This document shows, in pieces, positions 34,379-45,029 of a stretch of DNA of 64,000 bases (position 1 is its first letter; each line of letters opens with the position of its first letter). Source of the stretch: Kitasatospora aureofaciens (GTDB lineage: Bacteria; Actinomycetota; Actinomycetes; Streptomycetales; Streptomycetaceae); contig NZ_JPRF03000023.1 in the NCBI RefSeq assembly GCF_001188955.3, forward strand, positions 62,001 to 126,000, given 5' to 3'. The position numbers and the translations under genes were made by a program. Below the pieces are notes generated by a model that saw nothing but the letters and a program-made list of their open reading frames with translations, had not been told where the DNA came from and did not search any database.

Positions 34379-37072
34379 TCAGCCCTGGCTGTCGTCGTCC
34401 TCGGACAGCTCGTTCGGGTTGATCGACCAGATGCCTCGGCCGAAGGTGGCGGCGTAGAGGCGCCCGTCGGGGCCGGTCTTCAGCTGCGCCACCGCGGTGG
34501 TGGGCAGGTTGCGGCCGAGGACGGAGAAGTTCCTCTCTCCCGGCGCGCGGTAGAAGGCGGCGAGGTCGGTGCCGAGGGCGAGGCCGCCGTTCGGCAGGAG
34601 CTTGACCGAAGTCGCGGGGACGTCGGGCAGGTTGGCCGAGACGTCGGTCCAGGTGGCGCCGCCGTCACGGGTCTCGAAGAGGTGGCCGTTGCCCGCGCCG
34701 GGGCCCTCGGTCCAGGTCCGCGAGAAGCCGTTGATCGCGACGAAGACGTGCTGGGCGTCGTTCTGGTCCACCGCGAAGGAGGAGATGTAGCGGTTGGGCA
34801 CGGTGCCGTCGACGGGCAGGTTGAGCTGGTGCCAGCCGGTGCCGTCGGTGTTGCCGACCGCGATGCCCCGGCTGAAGCCCTGGTTGTTGCACGGGCCGCA
34901 CCAGCCCGCGTACACCGTACCGTTGACGGTGGCCACGGCGGTGGCGACGTGCCCGGCGCCCAGGTCGTAGGCGGAGGTCCACTCGCTGCCGCTGCGGATC
35001 GCGTACCCCTTGTGCTGCACCCAGACGTGCCGGCCGCCGGCCACCCAGGTGTTGGTGTCCTTGGGGTCACTGGTCATCGGGGCGATGAACCTGGCGGCGC
35101 TGGAGTCCTTGTCCGGCGGGGCGACCTCGTAGGAGGTGGCCTTGCTCGGGTCCTTCGTCCAACTGCCGTCGTTCACGGCGCAGTTCTGGGTGACCCACAT
35201 GTCGAGGTAGACGTACTCCTCGGCGATGTTGCAGCCGTTGGCCGGGTCGACCATGGTGTCGCCGCCGTCGCCGCCGAAGTTGGAGCCCATCACCTTGTCG
35301 TGGGCGCGCAGGATCGACTCACCGTTGTCCTGCAACCCACCGCTGACGATGACGCCCTTGCCGGACTTGTCGGCCGGGTCCTTGCCGACGCCGACCGAGT
35401 AGTACTGCAGGGTGTCCATGGTGCCGTCGTTCAGCGACGTCCAGTCCTTGCCGTGACCCCAGGCGTCCAACTGCCCGTTGCCCGGCCGGCGGTAGATGCC
35501 GCCGTCGTTGCCGACGTAGACGTTCACCTTGCCCTGGTAGCTGCCGAAGGCGACGGCGTGCTGGTCGGAGTGCACGGTCGGCGAGCAGTCACCGGTCTGC
35601 TTCGTCGGGTCGATGCTCCAGCACGGGAAGCCGTTGTTCCAGTACGGCCCGACGGTCGCCCACTTGGCACCGCCGTCGGTGGTCTCGAAGACCTCCTCCA
35701 GACCGGCGTAGACGTGGTCCGGGTTTGCCGGGTCGACCTGGAGCGACTGGTTGTACCAGGACTGGATGCCGGGCTGGTAACCCGGGTCCTGAAGCGCGGA
35801 GCCGGAGCCCTTCAGCTTGTCCTTGTCCGCGATCAGCACCCAAGGCCCGTACGGGGATCCGGACTTGGAGACGTAGATGCCCTTGAGGCCGGTGTCCGGG
35901 TTGTGCGCGGCGACGTCCGGCGACTGGTCGATCGCGTAGTAGCGCGAGCCGTCCGCCGAGCGCGCGAAGGTGACGTTGCCGACGTTCGCGGCGTCCGTCG
36001 GCAGATCGCCGAGCGAGGAGACCCGCTGCCAACTGCCGTCCGCGGCCTTGCCGTAGAAACCGTTGTAGGTGTCACCGCCACGCCAGCCGACCGCCAGGAT
36101 CACCTTGGACGGGTCCCTGGGGTCGATCGCGATGTCGTTGGCGATGTTCTTGTACGGCGCGCTCGCGTCCTTGGCCTTCGAACCGCCCGGCAGGTAGTCC
36201 GGGTTGGGTGCGAACTCCAGCTTCCACGGGCCGGACAGATCCGACGTCGAGTGGCTCCAGACCCCGCGGCTGGTGGCCGCCCATACCTTGCCACCGCCGA
36301 AGCGCAGCGCGTGGATGATGGTCGACTCCAGCTCCGACCCGCCCACCCGGTTGCCCGGCTGGAACTTGCCGTGCTGGGGATCGGCCAGCACGTACACGCC
36401 GGTGCCGACGTACGAGGTGGCGCCGGTGTTGGACTCGCCGGTGGCGTACCAGAGCCGCCCGCCCTCGTCCAGGTTCAGCGTGCCCGTCGACAGGGTCGGC
36501 AGCTTGTCGGCGATCGGCTCCCAGTGCCCGCCGCCCGTGCGGGAGCGGAACACGCCGCCGTTGGCGCCGCCCGCGTAGACGTAGCCGTTGCTGTCCGCCG
36601 CGATACCGGTGATCCGGCCGGTCACCAGCCCGGCGCCGCCGCTGGAGTTGGAGTTGACGTCCCGGTAGCGCGGGTCGTCCGAGTTGTACGGCTCGTCGGT
36701 GACGTGCTTCCAGTCGCCGTCCGTGTGCGGCATCGACTGGAGCTGCGACCAGGCCGCACCGTACGCACCCGGCGCGACGACGCCCGGCGCGGTGCGCGCC
36801 TCGGTGTACTGGGCCACGCCCTCGGCGGAGTTCTCCGCCTCGTCGCCACCGTCCCCGGCCCCCGAGTCGGCCTTGGGGCTGAAGGTCGACCGGGTGGTGG
36901 TGGCCCCGGTCTTCTTCGCGTGCTGCTTGCCGATGTCCGCCTGGTGCCGCACCTGCCAGGGCTGCGGTGCGGACGGCGCCGACGGCGCGGCGAGCGCCTG
37001 GCTGGTGGTCAGTCCGAGGGCGGTGAGCGTGACGGCGCTCAGCAGCAGCCGTCGGTGTTGCCTGATGGGCAC
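34379..37072 (-). CDS. Large secreted BNR/Asp-box repeat protein
   Basis: An 897-residue secreted protein. It has a Sec signal peptide, MPIRQHRRLLLSAVTLTALG then TTSQALA (cleavage near residue 28), and a beta-propeller-like body with many Asp-box/WD40-like repeats (for example SRTGGGHWEPI, ETTDGGAKWATVG, ETRDGGATWTDVS, GRGIWSINPN at the end). This is the architecture of sialidase/VPS10-type propellers; no canonical sialidase RIP or catalytic set is evident. GTG 37072 has GGGGAGG upstream. Paired Cys (PCWSIDPTKQTGDC, WCGPCNNQ) suggest extracellular disulfides. Role: probable extracellular glycan-active or binding protein. Confidence 0.82.
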   Translation of the reverse strand: MPIRQHRRLLLSAVTLTALGLTTSQALAAPSAPSAPQPWQVRHQADIGKQHAKKTGATTTRSTFSPKADSGAGDGGDEAENSAEGVAQYTEARTAPGVVAPGAYGAAWSQLQSMPHTDGDWKHVTDEPYNSDDPRYRDVNSNSSGGAGLVTGRITGIAADSNGYVYAGGANGGVFRSRTGGGHWEPIADKLPTLSTGTLNLDEGGRLWYATGESNTGATSYVGTGVYVLADPQHGKFQPGNRVGGSELESTIIHALRFGGGKVWAATSRGVWSHSTSDLSGPWKLEFAPNPDYLPGGSKAKDASAPYKNIANDIAIDPRDPSKVILAVGWRGGDTYNGFYGKAADGSWQRVSSLGDLPTDAANVGNVTFARSADGSRYYAIDQSPDVAAHNPDTGLKGIYVSKSGSPYGPWVLIADKDKLKGSGSALQDPGYQPGIQSWYNQSLQVDPANPDHVYAGLEEVFETTDGGAKWATVGPYWNNGFPCWSIDPTKQTGDCSPTVHSDQHAVAFGSYQGKVNVYVGNDGGIYRRPGNGQLDAWGHGKDWTSLNDGTMDTLQYYSVGVGKDPADKSGKGVIVSGGLQDNGESILRAHDKVMGSNFGGDGGDTMVDPANGCNIAEEYVYLDMWVTQNCAVNDGSWTKDPSKATSYEVAPPDKDSSAARFIAPMTSDPKDTNTWVAGGRHVWVQHKGYAIRSGSEWTSAYDLGAGHVATAVATVNGTVYAGWCGPCNNQGFSRGIAVGNTDGTGWHQLNLPVDGTVPNRYISSFAVDQNDAQHVFVAINGFSRTWTEGPGAGNGHLFETRDGGATWTDVSANLPDVPATSVKLLPNGGLALGTDLAAFYRAPGERNFSVLGRNLPTTAVAQLKTGPDGRLYAATFGRGIWSINPNELSEDDDSQG

Positions 37073-37170
37073 GAGTGCGGTCCTCCCCTGTGGCCGGCCG
37101 CGCGGTCACGCGGCCCCGGCGAAACAGGGGGCCAAGCCTGCTCGGTGCGCTCCGTCGGGGGAAGGTCCCT

Positions 37171-37228
37171 ACGGTAAGAAACGGTTAAGACCCTTACCGT
37201 CTACAACAGTTGGCATTCACGGAATGCC
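37171..37228. promoter_or_regulatory. Inverted repeats upstream of the BNR gene
   Basis: ACGGTAAG (37171-37178) is mirrored by CTTACCGT (37193-37200) across 14 bp that also contain a partial direct repeat (ACGGTTAAGA). Next to it GGCATTC-ACG-GAATGCC (37212-37228) is a perfect 7-bp palindrome. They lie 99-156 bp upstream of the BNR start and just after the rhomboid-like gene; operator or terminator roles are both possible. Confidence 0.5.
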
Positions 37229-37255
37229 CGACACCCGCCACAATCCGATGTCCGG

Positions 37256-38008
37256 TCATCCCCGCCCCGGCCACGGACGCGAGCGCTGCCGCAGCCACCG
37301 TCGCAGCCGCAACCACCGCCGGAGCGCACGCGCCGAGGCGACCGGGTCGAACTCTCCCGGGCGCTCCCGGGTCAACGGGTAGCAGGCGAGGCCGATCAGG
37401 ACTGCGCTGAGGTGGCCGATGCCCGTGTAGTCCCGGCCCTGGTGGAGGCCGAGGACGTACACGGCCAGCACCCCCGCCAGGTACAGGTACCGCCAGGGCC
37501 GCACGACCAGGTAGGTGAGCACCCCGACCACCCCGGCGAGCGCGTAACTGACGCCGTAGTCGAGCGTGTAGACCGCCTTCGGCGCCGCCAGGCCCCGGTG
37601 GATCGCCCAGCCGAGGACGCCTTCGCTGAGGTAGGTCGCGCCGACGTGTGCCAGCACCGCCACCGAGAGCCAGCGCAGCGTGCCCAGCCAGCGCTCGGCG
37701 GGTACGTGGAAGAGGTTGTAGAGCGCGAAGTAGCCCAGCCAGCCGCCGCCCGCGATCCACAGCGCACTGGTCGCCAGCACCCGGACCGGTGAGACCTGGA
37801 GGTGGTGCAGATTGGTCGAGCGGCGCTCCAGGATGCGGTCCGCGGTCGCCGCGTCGACGTGCCGGATCACCTCCGTGGTGGCCAGCAGGATCGCCAGCCA
37901 GATGTAGGTGCCGGGAGCCCGCCGGACGTAGCGCCACACCGCCCGGGCCGCCCGCGCCCACCAGGCCCCCCGGCACGCCCGCGGCACCCTGGTGGCGCTG
38001 CCGCTCAT
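37256..38008 (-). CDS. Rhomboid-like integral membrane protein
   Basis: A 250-residue membrane protein with about six helices. Rhomboid-fold landmarks are present but altered: STNLHHLQVSPVRVLATSAL with GYFALYNLFHVPAERWLG in the first part, DYGVSYALAGVVGVL where a protease would have GxSG, and GIGHLSAVLIGL carrying the helix-6 His. The Ser/His pair may therefore exist, but the GxSG glycine is Tyr-Ala, so activity is doubtful. Start ATG 38008 has GAGGAGG upstream. A divergent homologue lies 264 bp away on the other strand. Confidence 0.75.
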   Translation of the reverse strand: MSGSATRVPRACRGAWWARAARAVWRYVRRAPGTYIWLAILLATTEVIRHVDAATADRILERRSTNLHHLQVSPVRVLATSALWIAGGGWLGYFALYNLFHVPAERWLGTLRWLSVAVLAHVGATYLSEGVLGWAIHRGLAAPKAVYTLDYGVSYALAGVVGVLTYLVVRPWRYLYLAGVLAVYVLGLHQGRDYTGIGHLSAVLIGLACYPLTRERPGEFDPVASARALRRWLRLRRWLRQRSRPWPGRG

Positions 38009-38272
38009 CGGCGCCTCCTCGACGGTCCCGACGCTCCCCCTCACCCTCGCCCGCACCGGCCTCCGCCCGCCGCCGCGACGACCCGTACGGGTGATCCCGC
38101 CCCGCCTCCGCTTCGACCTCCGACCCCTGCTCCGCCCGCCTCCGGGCACCGCCGAGGGTACCGGCCGAGGACCGTCGCCACGGCGGCCCTCGGGAACTGG
38201 CATAGGCTGGTTCTCCGGCCGCCCGTGGAGCCGCCGGGCACCGGACACCGCACAGCGAGGGCGCCAGCCACG

Positions 38273-39076
38273 ATGAGGGACCGCCTCGGAACGACCAGGC
38301 CGACCGACACCGACCCCACCGACGCCGGCCCGGCGGCTGCCGCCCGGCGTCCGGTCTCCGGAGCCTCCGCCGGGGCTCCCTCCAGAACGGCCGCCCTGAG
38401 AGCGAACGCCACCGCGACGGCCGTCCGTCTGCGGCTCACCACGGTCTACGTCCTTCTGCTGACCGCCGTCGCCTCCTGGCTCGCCACCCAGGGCCACGCG
38501 GAGCGGGCCCGGTTCGTCCGGCACAACAGCAGCAACGTCCACCACATGGAAGTCGGCAAGTGGTGGTCGCTGTTCACCAGTGGTCTGGTGGTCGACGGCG
38601 TCCCGGCCTGGGCGGGCATCGCCGCCGTCGCCGTGGTCCTGGGCCTGGCCGAGTGGCGCTGGGGCCCGACCCGTGCGGGCGCGGTCTTCGCCTCCGGGCA
38701 CGTGGGCGCGACCCTGCTCACCGAGGGTGCCATGTGGGTGATGCTGGTCGCCCGGATCCCGGGCGCGCTCTCCCGCGCGCGGGACGTGGGGATCAGTTAC
38801 GGACTGGTCGCCACCGCCGGCTGCCTGCTGGCCCTGGGCCCGCCCGCGCTGCGCCGGTACGGCCTGCCGGCCCTCGCCCTGGCACTGGCCGGAGCCTGGG
38901 CGGCGGACCAGCAACTGGCGGACGCCGGGCACCTGGTGGCCCTCGGGCTGGGCGTTCTCGCCTCCCGCTCGCCCTGGCTGCTGGCCCGCGCCGCCCGCCC
39001 GCACCCCGGGAGAACGCCACCGCCGCGGCCGCACCGCCAGGGACCGCACCGCCGAGAACCGAGCCGAACCCCCTGA
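38273..39076 (+). CDS. Rhomboid-like membrane protein, divergent homologue
   Basis: A 267-residue protein. A Thr/Ala-rich cytosolic N terminus (1-52) precedes about six membrane helices. Shared landmarks with the 37256 gene: SSNVHHMEVGKWWSLFTSGL, HVGATLLTEG, RDVGISYGLVATAGCLL and DAGHLVALGLG. The same GxSY variant replaces GxSG. The C terminus is Pro/Arg/His-rich. ATG 38273 lies in AGCCACGATGAGG, without a strong ribosome site. The two genes face away from each other, so they may share a promoter region. Confidence 0.75.
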   Translation: MRDRLGTTRPTDTDPTDAGPAAAARRPVSGASAGAPSRTAALRANATATAVRLRLTTVYVLLLTAVASWLATQGHAERARFVRHNSSNVHHMEVGKWWSLFTSGLVVDGVPAWAGIAAVAVVLGLAEWRWGPTRAGAVFASGHVGATLLTEGAMWVMLVARIPGALSRARDVGISYGLVATAGCLLALGPPALRRYGLPALALALAGAWAADQQLADAGHLVALGLGVLASRSPWLLARAARPHPGRTPPPRPHRQGPHRREPSRTP

Positions 39077-40813
<1,737 letters not shown>

Positions 40814-40840
40814 TCGGGCGTCGCCCGTTCCAGCCGGTCC

Positions 40841-40877
40841 CGGGGGCCGCCGCACCGCACCGGTGCGGCGGCCCCCG
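40841..40877 (+). terminator. argG terminator
   Basis: A perfect 16-bp stem, CGGGGGCCGCCGCACC (40841-40856), 5-nt loop, GGTGCGGCGGCCCCCG (40862-40877). Confidence 0.85.
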
Positions 40878-40989
40878 GCCGTTCCTCCGCAGCCGACCCT
40901 CACCCGAACGGCCGACCCGGTCGTGCGCCCCGCCCCCGGACGTAGCTGAATGGCGGACGGCGCCCGCCGACGGGAAGGCAGGTCCGGGG

Positions 40990-41658
40990 ATGGGTGAGGC
41001 GGTCGGTCCGGTGCTGGCCTCGGCGGTGGCGGTCGCGCTCAGTCCGCTGCCGTTGATCGCCGTGCTCCTGATCCTCGCCTCGCCACGCGGCCGACCCAAC
41101 GGGCTCGCGTTCACCGCGGGCTGGGTGCTCGGCCTGGCAGTGGTCGTGGCGCCGGTGCTGGTGGCGGGCAGCGCACTGAACCCGGCGGACGGCGCTCCGA
41201 CCTGGTGCTCCTGGCTGAAGCTCGTCCTCGGCGCCGCACTGCTCCTGCTGGCGGCCGAGCAGTGGCGCGACCGTCCCCGCCCCGGGCACGTCACCGCGCC
41301 CCCGGCCTGGCTGCTGGGGATCGATCGCCTGACCCCCATCAGGTCCGCCGGGCTCGCCGCGGCGCTGGTCGTGTCCCCTCCCAGGACCCTGCTCCCGGCC
41401 GTCGGCGGGGCCGCCTCGATCGCCGCCGCCCGGCCCGCCCCCGGGGCGATGGCCGTGGCCGCCGCCGTCCTGGTGCTGATCGGCTCGCTGGGCACCCTCC
41501 TGCCACTCGCCGTCCAGCTCCGGGGTGCCGACCGCTCGGTCCGCGCCCTCGGCGAGTGGCGCGCCTGGACGGCCGCGCACAATGCGGCGATCATGACTGC
41601 CGTCCCGATCGTGCTCGGCGCCGACTACCTCGGCAGCGCCCTCTCCGGACTCACATAG
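40990..41658 (+). CDS. GAP-family membrane protein
   Basis: A 222-residue integral membrane protein with six hydrophobic helices. The beginning VGPVLASAVAVALSPLPLIA and LILASPRGRPNGLAFTAGWV match the GAP/Sap family (PF11139; glycopeptidolipid or sulfolipid addressing proteins of actinobacteria, LysE-superfamily fold). The long loop near residues 90-115 is basic. ATG 40990 lies after GAAGGCAGG. Likely exports a small amphiphile; substrate unknown. Confidence 0.82.
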   Translation: MGEAVGPVLASAVAVALSPLPLIAVLLILASPRGRPNGLAFTAGWVLGLAVVVAPVLVAGSALNPADGAPTWCSWLKLVLGAALLLLAAEQWRDRPRPGHVTAPPAWLLGIDRLTPIRSAGLAAALVVSPPRTLLPAVGGAASIAAARPAPGAMAVAAAVLVLIGSLGTLLPLAVQLRGADRSVRALGEWRAWTAAHNAAIMTAVPIVLGADYLGSALSGLT

Positions 41659-41696
41659 GGCCGGTACGGACTCGCACGGGGCCTGCCCGCTCCCCC

Positions 41697-42394
41697 TCAG
41701 CGGATCCGCGTCACCCCCCGCCCCCGCACCGCCCGGACGCCCAGAGGCCCGGCGTCGGCGGCCCCCGTCCGGGCCGCCACCGCCTCCCGAAGGGTCAGCA
41801 GGATCTCCCCGTCGTACCGTTCCGCCAGCAGCCGGGCCAGCTCGGCGGCGCAGCCCGGACGGGCCTGCGGGGCCAACTCCGGCAGCCGGCCCGGGGCGCT
41901 GAGGTCCTCGGCCTCGGCTGCCCAGCGGGCCGCGTCGCGCAGCTCGCCCTCGGCGGCGTAGTGCACGGCCAGGCAGTGGACGGCCAGTTGGTCGCCGTAC
42001 TGGGCGCCGATCCGCCACCAGAAGACCGCGTCCGCCGTACGGCCCATGCCGTAGAGCATGCAGCCGAGGGTCCGGAAGGCGGCCTTCTCGGCGAGTTCGA
42101 GGTCCAGCGCCAGCTCTCCCGGCTCCGCCGCTCCGGCCACTCCCGCGCACAGGTGCCGCAGGTCGCGCCGCAGTTCGGAGCGCCCGGCGGTCCGGGGGTG
42201 GTCCCCGGCCGCGAGGGCGTGCGCGGCCGGGCGACGGTGGGCGGCCGGGCGGGGCGCTCACGCCCGGCCGGGACGGCCCGCCGGGCGTCGGCCAGCCGCT
42301 CGGCCAGCCGACGGGTGAAGGCCGCCGGATCGTGGTCGCGGAACTCCTGGTGCAGTTCGGCGGCGTGCGCGTGCAGCAGCGCGGCGACCTTCAT
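41697..42394 (-). pseudogene. Sigma-factor-coupled TPR-like protein, frameshifted
   Basis: ATG 42394 overlaps the stop of the ECF sigma gene (ATGA). The first frame reads MKVAALLHAHAAELHQEFRD, then AFTRRLAERLADARRAV. Around 42215-42260 the coding signal moves to another frame: AHALAAGDHPRTAGRSELRR, then LRHLCAGVAGAAEPGELALD and EKAAFRTLGCMLYGMGRTAD, ending at 41697. Both halves look like one helical repeat protein (a TPR/SEL1-like AVFWWRIGAQYGDQLAVHCL block is visible). The total length is off by one base, so a single indel in an extreme GC run explains it; sequencing error is as likely as a real mutation. A shorter protein could also start at GTG 42140. Confidence 0.6.
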
Positions 42395-42963
42395 GTGGCC
42401 TGCCCGCCGTCGTCCGGGTGCTCCAGCAGGTACTCCAGGTGGCGCCGCCCGAGGCTGTAGTAGGTGCGGGCGGTGGTGTGCGCGATGCCGAGCGACCGGC
42501 CGATGTCGGGGTACGACAGGCCCGACTGGCGCAGCCGGACCACGTCGGCCTGGATCGGCGCGGCCCGCGCGAGCTCGTCCATCGCCCAGTCCAGGGCGTC
42601 CAGCTCGGCGAGTTCCTCCAGCTCGTCCTGGCTGGTGTCGGGGCGGCGCTGGGCGATCACCCGGAGCCGCTTGCGCTCGGCTCGGCGGCGTTCGCGCAGG
42701 ACGTCGATCACCGCGTCCTTGACGATCTTGAAGGCGAAGGCCTGCGGGTCCTCGCTGGCCAGGGCGCGGCGCCAGTTCTTGTAGAGCGTGGTGCCGGCGT
42801 TCTGCACGGCGTCCTGGGCGTCCTCGCGGTGGCGCAGACGCTGCTGGGCGTAGCGGAGGTAGCCGGTGTTCTCGCGGGTGAAGAACGCCTCGAAGTCGTT
42901 CGGCAGGTCGTCGAGCGGGTCGGCCCGCAGGCTCCGCTCCTCGCCCGGCCCGGGAGTGTTCAC
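42391..42963 (-). CDS. ECF-type RNA polymerase sigma factor
   Basis: A 190-residue sigma-70 family factor with region 2 (about 25-95; TGYLRYAQQRLRHREDAQDA, AFAFKIVKDAVIDVLRERRR) and region 4 (about 125-180; VVRLRQSGLSYPDIGRSLGI, AHTTARTYYSLGRRHLEYLL). No anti-sigma gene is adjacent; instead it is translationally coupled to a helical repeat protein that might serve that role. GTG 42963 has AGGAAGGGGG upstream. Target promoters unknown. Confidence 0.85.
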   Translation of the reverse strand: MNTPGPGEERSLRADPLDDLPNDFEAFFTRENTGYLRYAQQRLRHREDAQDAVQNAGTTLYKNWRRALASEDPQAFAFKIVKDAVIDVLRERRRAERKRLRVIAQRRPDTSQDELEELAELDALDWAMDELARAAPIQADVVRLRQSGLSYPDIGRSLGIAHTTARTYYSLGRRHLEYLLEHPDDGGQAT

Positions 42964-43248
42964 ACGCGCCCCCTTCCTGGGTCAGCTGGCCGGCCCACCG
43001 GGTGGCACGCCGACGGCCCTCTGGGGGCTCGTGGTGTAACCGTCCGGGAGGCGCGGGTTGTTGACCGGATCGGGCGGACAATTGGCGAAGATTTCCGTTC
43101 ACTTTCGAACAGCGCCGCTGACCTGCCCGTTCGCACTCGCGGACCGACACCCGACCGGCCGCACGTGACCCAGATCACACCTCGCTGGAGACCGGCTTGA
43201 CAAGCCCTGCGGCGCCCCCGCCACGATCGGCGCCCGCCACGGCCACGG

Positions 43249-43722
43249 CTACGGCGCCGGCTCCACGTCCGCCGAGTCCAGCGCGACGGTCACCCGGTCC
43301 AGCAGCTCCCGCAGCGCCGCCAGGTCCTCGACCGGCAGCCCGGTCGCGGCGAGCAGCCGGCGCGGCACCTGTCCGGCACGCCCGCGCAGCGCCGACCCCT
43401 CGGCGGTGAGGGTGACGGTGACCGACCGCTCGTCCTCCTGACTGCGCTCCCGGCGCACCAGTCCGGCCGTCTCCAGTCGCTTGAGCAGCGGGGAGAGGGT
43501 GCCGGAGTCGAGCCGCAGGCGCTCGCCGATCCGCTTGACGGGCAGCTCGCCGTCCTCCCAGAGCACCAGCATGACCAGGTACTGCGGATAGGTCAGTCCG
43601 AGATCCCGGAGCAGGACCCGGTAGACGCCGCCGAAGGCGCGCGAGGCCGCGTTGAGCGAGAAGCAGATCTGCTGGTCGAGGCGGAGCAGTTCCTCGTCCG
43701 CCATGCCGGGGAGCGTGGTCAT
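43249..43722 (-). CDS. ohrR: OhrR-type MarR-family peroxide-sensing repressor
   Basis: A 157-residue MarR repressor. The sensing cysteine is in [14 protein letters not shown], aligned with the single reactive Cys of OhrR, and the winged helix is [20 protein letters not shown] with [22 protein letters not shown] 43722 is preferred over upstream codons. It is divergent from ohr, with an inverted CAATTG-containing operator between them. Oxidation of the Cys by organic hydroperoxides should release the operator and derepress ohr. Confidence 0.9.
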   Translation of the reverse strand: MTTLPGMADEELLRLDQQICFSLNAASRAFGGVYRVLLRDLGLTYPQYLVMLVLWEDGELPVKRIGERLRLDSGTLSPLLKRLETAGLVRRERSQEDERSVTVTLTAEGSALRGRAGQVPRRLLAATGLPVEDLAALRELLDRVTVALDSADVEPAP

Positions 43723-43746
43723 GACCCCATGGTACCGATCACAGTT

Positions 43747-43774
43747 ACGCAATTGAGTTGTGCGCAATTGAATA
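43747..43774. promoter_or_regulatory. OhrR operator/promoter
   Basis: Two CAATTG hexamers (43750-43755 and 43765-43770) form an imperfect palindrome in the ohrR-ohr gap, resembling known OhrR boxes rich in AATT. It is AT-rich against a GC-rich background. Confidence 0.65.
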
Positions 43775-43906
43775 GCGTGCTCTACTTATGGAGCGGTCGG
43801 CAGCCGGACCTCGACCGAAGGCCCGACCGCCGCCGAAGCACGACCACTCCGCACGCCCCCGCGCACCTCCACGCACCACGGACCGCGCACCACGAAGGGA
43901 CCTACC

Positions 43907-44317
43907 ATGGACGCGCTCTACACCGCAGTCGCCACCGCCAACGGCCGCGAGGGCCGCGCCGTCAGCTCGGACGGTCAGCTCGACCTCGCCCTCGCGATGC
44001 CGCCCGCGCTTGGCGGCAGCGGCCAGGGCACCAACCCCGAGCAGCTGTTCGCGGCCGGCTACGCCGCCTGCTTCGCCAGCGCCCTCGGCCTGGTCGGCCG
44101 GCAGGCCCGGGTGGACACCAGCGAGGTCTCGGTGACCGCCGAGGTGTCCATCGGCAAGGACGACGCCGGCTTCGGCCTGTCCGTCGTGCTCCGCGTCGAG
44201 CTGCCCGACGCGCTCGCGGGCGAGAGCGGCCTGCAGCTGGTCAAGCAGGCGCACGAGGTCTGCCCGTACTCCCGCGCCACCCGGGGCAACATCCCGGTCG
44301 AGCTGGTCGTCGAGTAA
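43907..44317 (+). CDS. ohr: Organic hydroperoxide resistance protein (OsmC/Ohr family)
   Basis: A 136-residue thiol peroxidase that reduces organic and fatty-acid hydroperoxides. Both redox cysteines are in place: ATAN...LFAAGYAACFASAL (first Cys near residue 59) and KQAHEVCPYSRATRGN (second near 123). Full length for Ohr (about 140). ATG 43907 lies 6 bp after GAAGGGA. It is the target of the divergent ohrR. Confidence 0.94.
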   Translation: MDALYTAVATANGREGRAVSSDGQLDLALAMPPALGGSGQGTNPEQLFAAGYAACFASALGLVGRQARVDTSEVSVTAEVSIGKDDAGFGLSVVLRVELPDALAGESGLQLVKQAHEVCPYSRATRGNIPVELVVE

Positions 44318-44343
44318 CGGGCAGGACAGGGGCGATCGCGCAC

Positions 44344-44378
44344 CGAGGCCCGCCGCACTCCGCGTGCGGCGGGCCTCG
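44344..44378 (+). terminator. ohr terminator
   Basis: A perfect 15-bp stem, CGAGGCCCGCCGCAC (44344-44358), loop TCCGC, GTGCGGCGGGCCTCG (44364-44378), 26 bp after the ohr stop. Confidence 0.85.
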
Positions 44379-44409
44379 CCCGCCCCTCCGAAGCCCCGGC
44401 CGACCCCGG

Positions 44410-44805
44410 TCAGCCCGCGCTCGGCCCACCTACCCCGCTGGGGCCATCCGGCCCACCAGCCTCTCCAGGCCCACTCGTCCCGCTCGGCCCGTCCGGCGAG
44501 CGCAGCGTCTCCCGGCGGTGCCGGTACTCCTCCGCGTCGATCTCGCCCCGCGCGAACCGCTCCGCGAGCAGTTGCTCCGGAGTCGGGCCGTGCGCCCAGC
44601 CGTGCGGCGCGCCGGGCCCGACACCCACGGCGCCGGGGCCGTGCGCGATCGGTTGCCGCGAGCGGGAGACGTACCGGAACAGTGCGACGGCCAGGAGCAC
44701 CAGCACCACCAGGACGATCAGCGTGACGATCGCCATGACGGCGATGCCCCAGCCGCCCGGCCCTCCGTATCCGGGCCCGAAGCCGTGCCCGTGCCAGTGC
44801 CTCAT
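44410..44805 (-). CDS. SHOCT-domain single-pass membrane protein
   Basis: A 131-residue protein. The His/Gly-rich N terminus (MRHWHGHGFGPGYGGPGGWG) is followed by one long transmembrane helix (about 20-42; VMAIVTLIVLVVLVLLAVAL) and a cytosolic SHOCT motif (about 72-98; PTPEQLLAERFARGEIDAEE, YRHRRETL). A Gly/Ser/Pro-rich tail ends it. ATG 44805 has GGAGGAGGAGG upstream. SHOCT proteins are often stress-linked oligomerisation modules; the role is unknown. Confidence 0.85.
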   Translation of the reverse strand: MRHWHGHGFGPGYGGPGGWGIAVMAIVTLIVLVVLVLLAVALFRYVSRSRQPIAHGPGAVGVGPGAPHGWAHGPTPEQLLAERFARGEIDAEEYRHRRETLRSPDGPSGTSGPGEAGGPDGPSGVGGPSAG

Positions 44806-45029
44806 CAGGACCTCCTCCTCCGACCCGCCGGGCCCGCCGAGGTGCTCGGCACCGGGATCACCCTGGGTGCCGTGAGGGCCGACCGCCGTACAGCAGGGCT
44901 GCCGCACCGCCCGGGGTGATCAGCGCCTTATCACCATCGTGCGCCCGCGACCGGTCAAAGCGCCGTGAAGAAAGCCTGAGAAAACGTTCCTGCAATGCCA
45001 CCCCGTTCACCGGGGTAGCGTTGCCGCCC

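Noticed and set aside
33488..37177. A 1,229-residue plus-strand open frame
   Set aside because: It is antisense to the BNR-repeat gene, which has a signal peptide, repeats and a ribosome site. The Val/Gly/Asp-rich composition is typical of antisense frames in GC-rich DNA.
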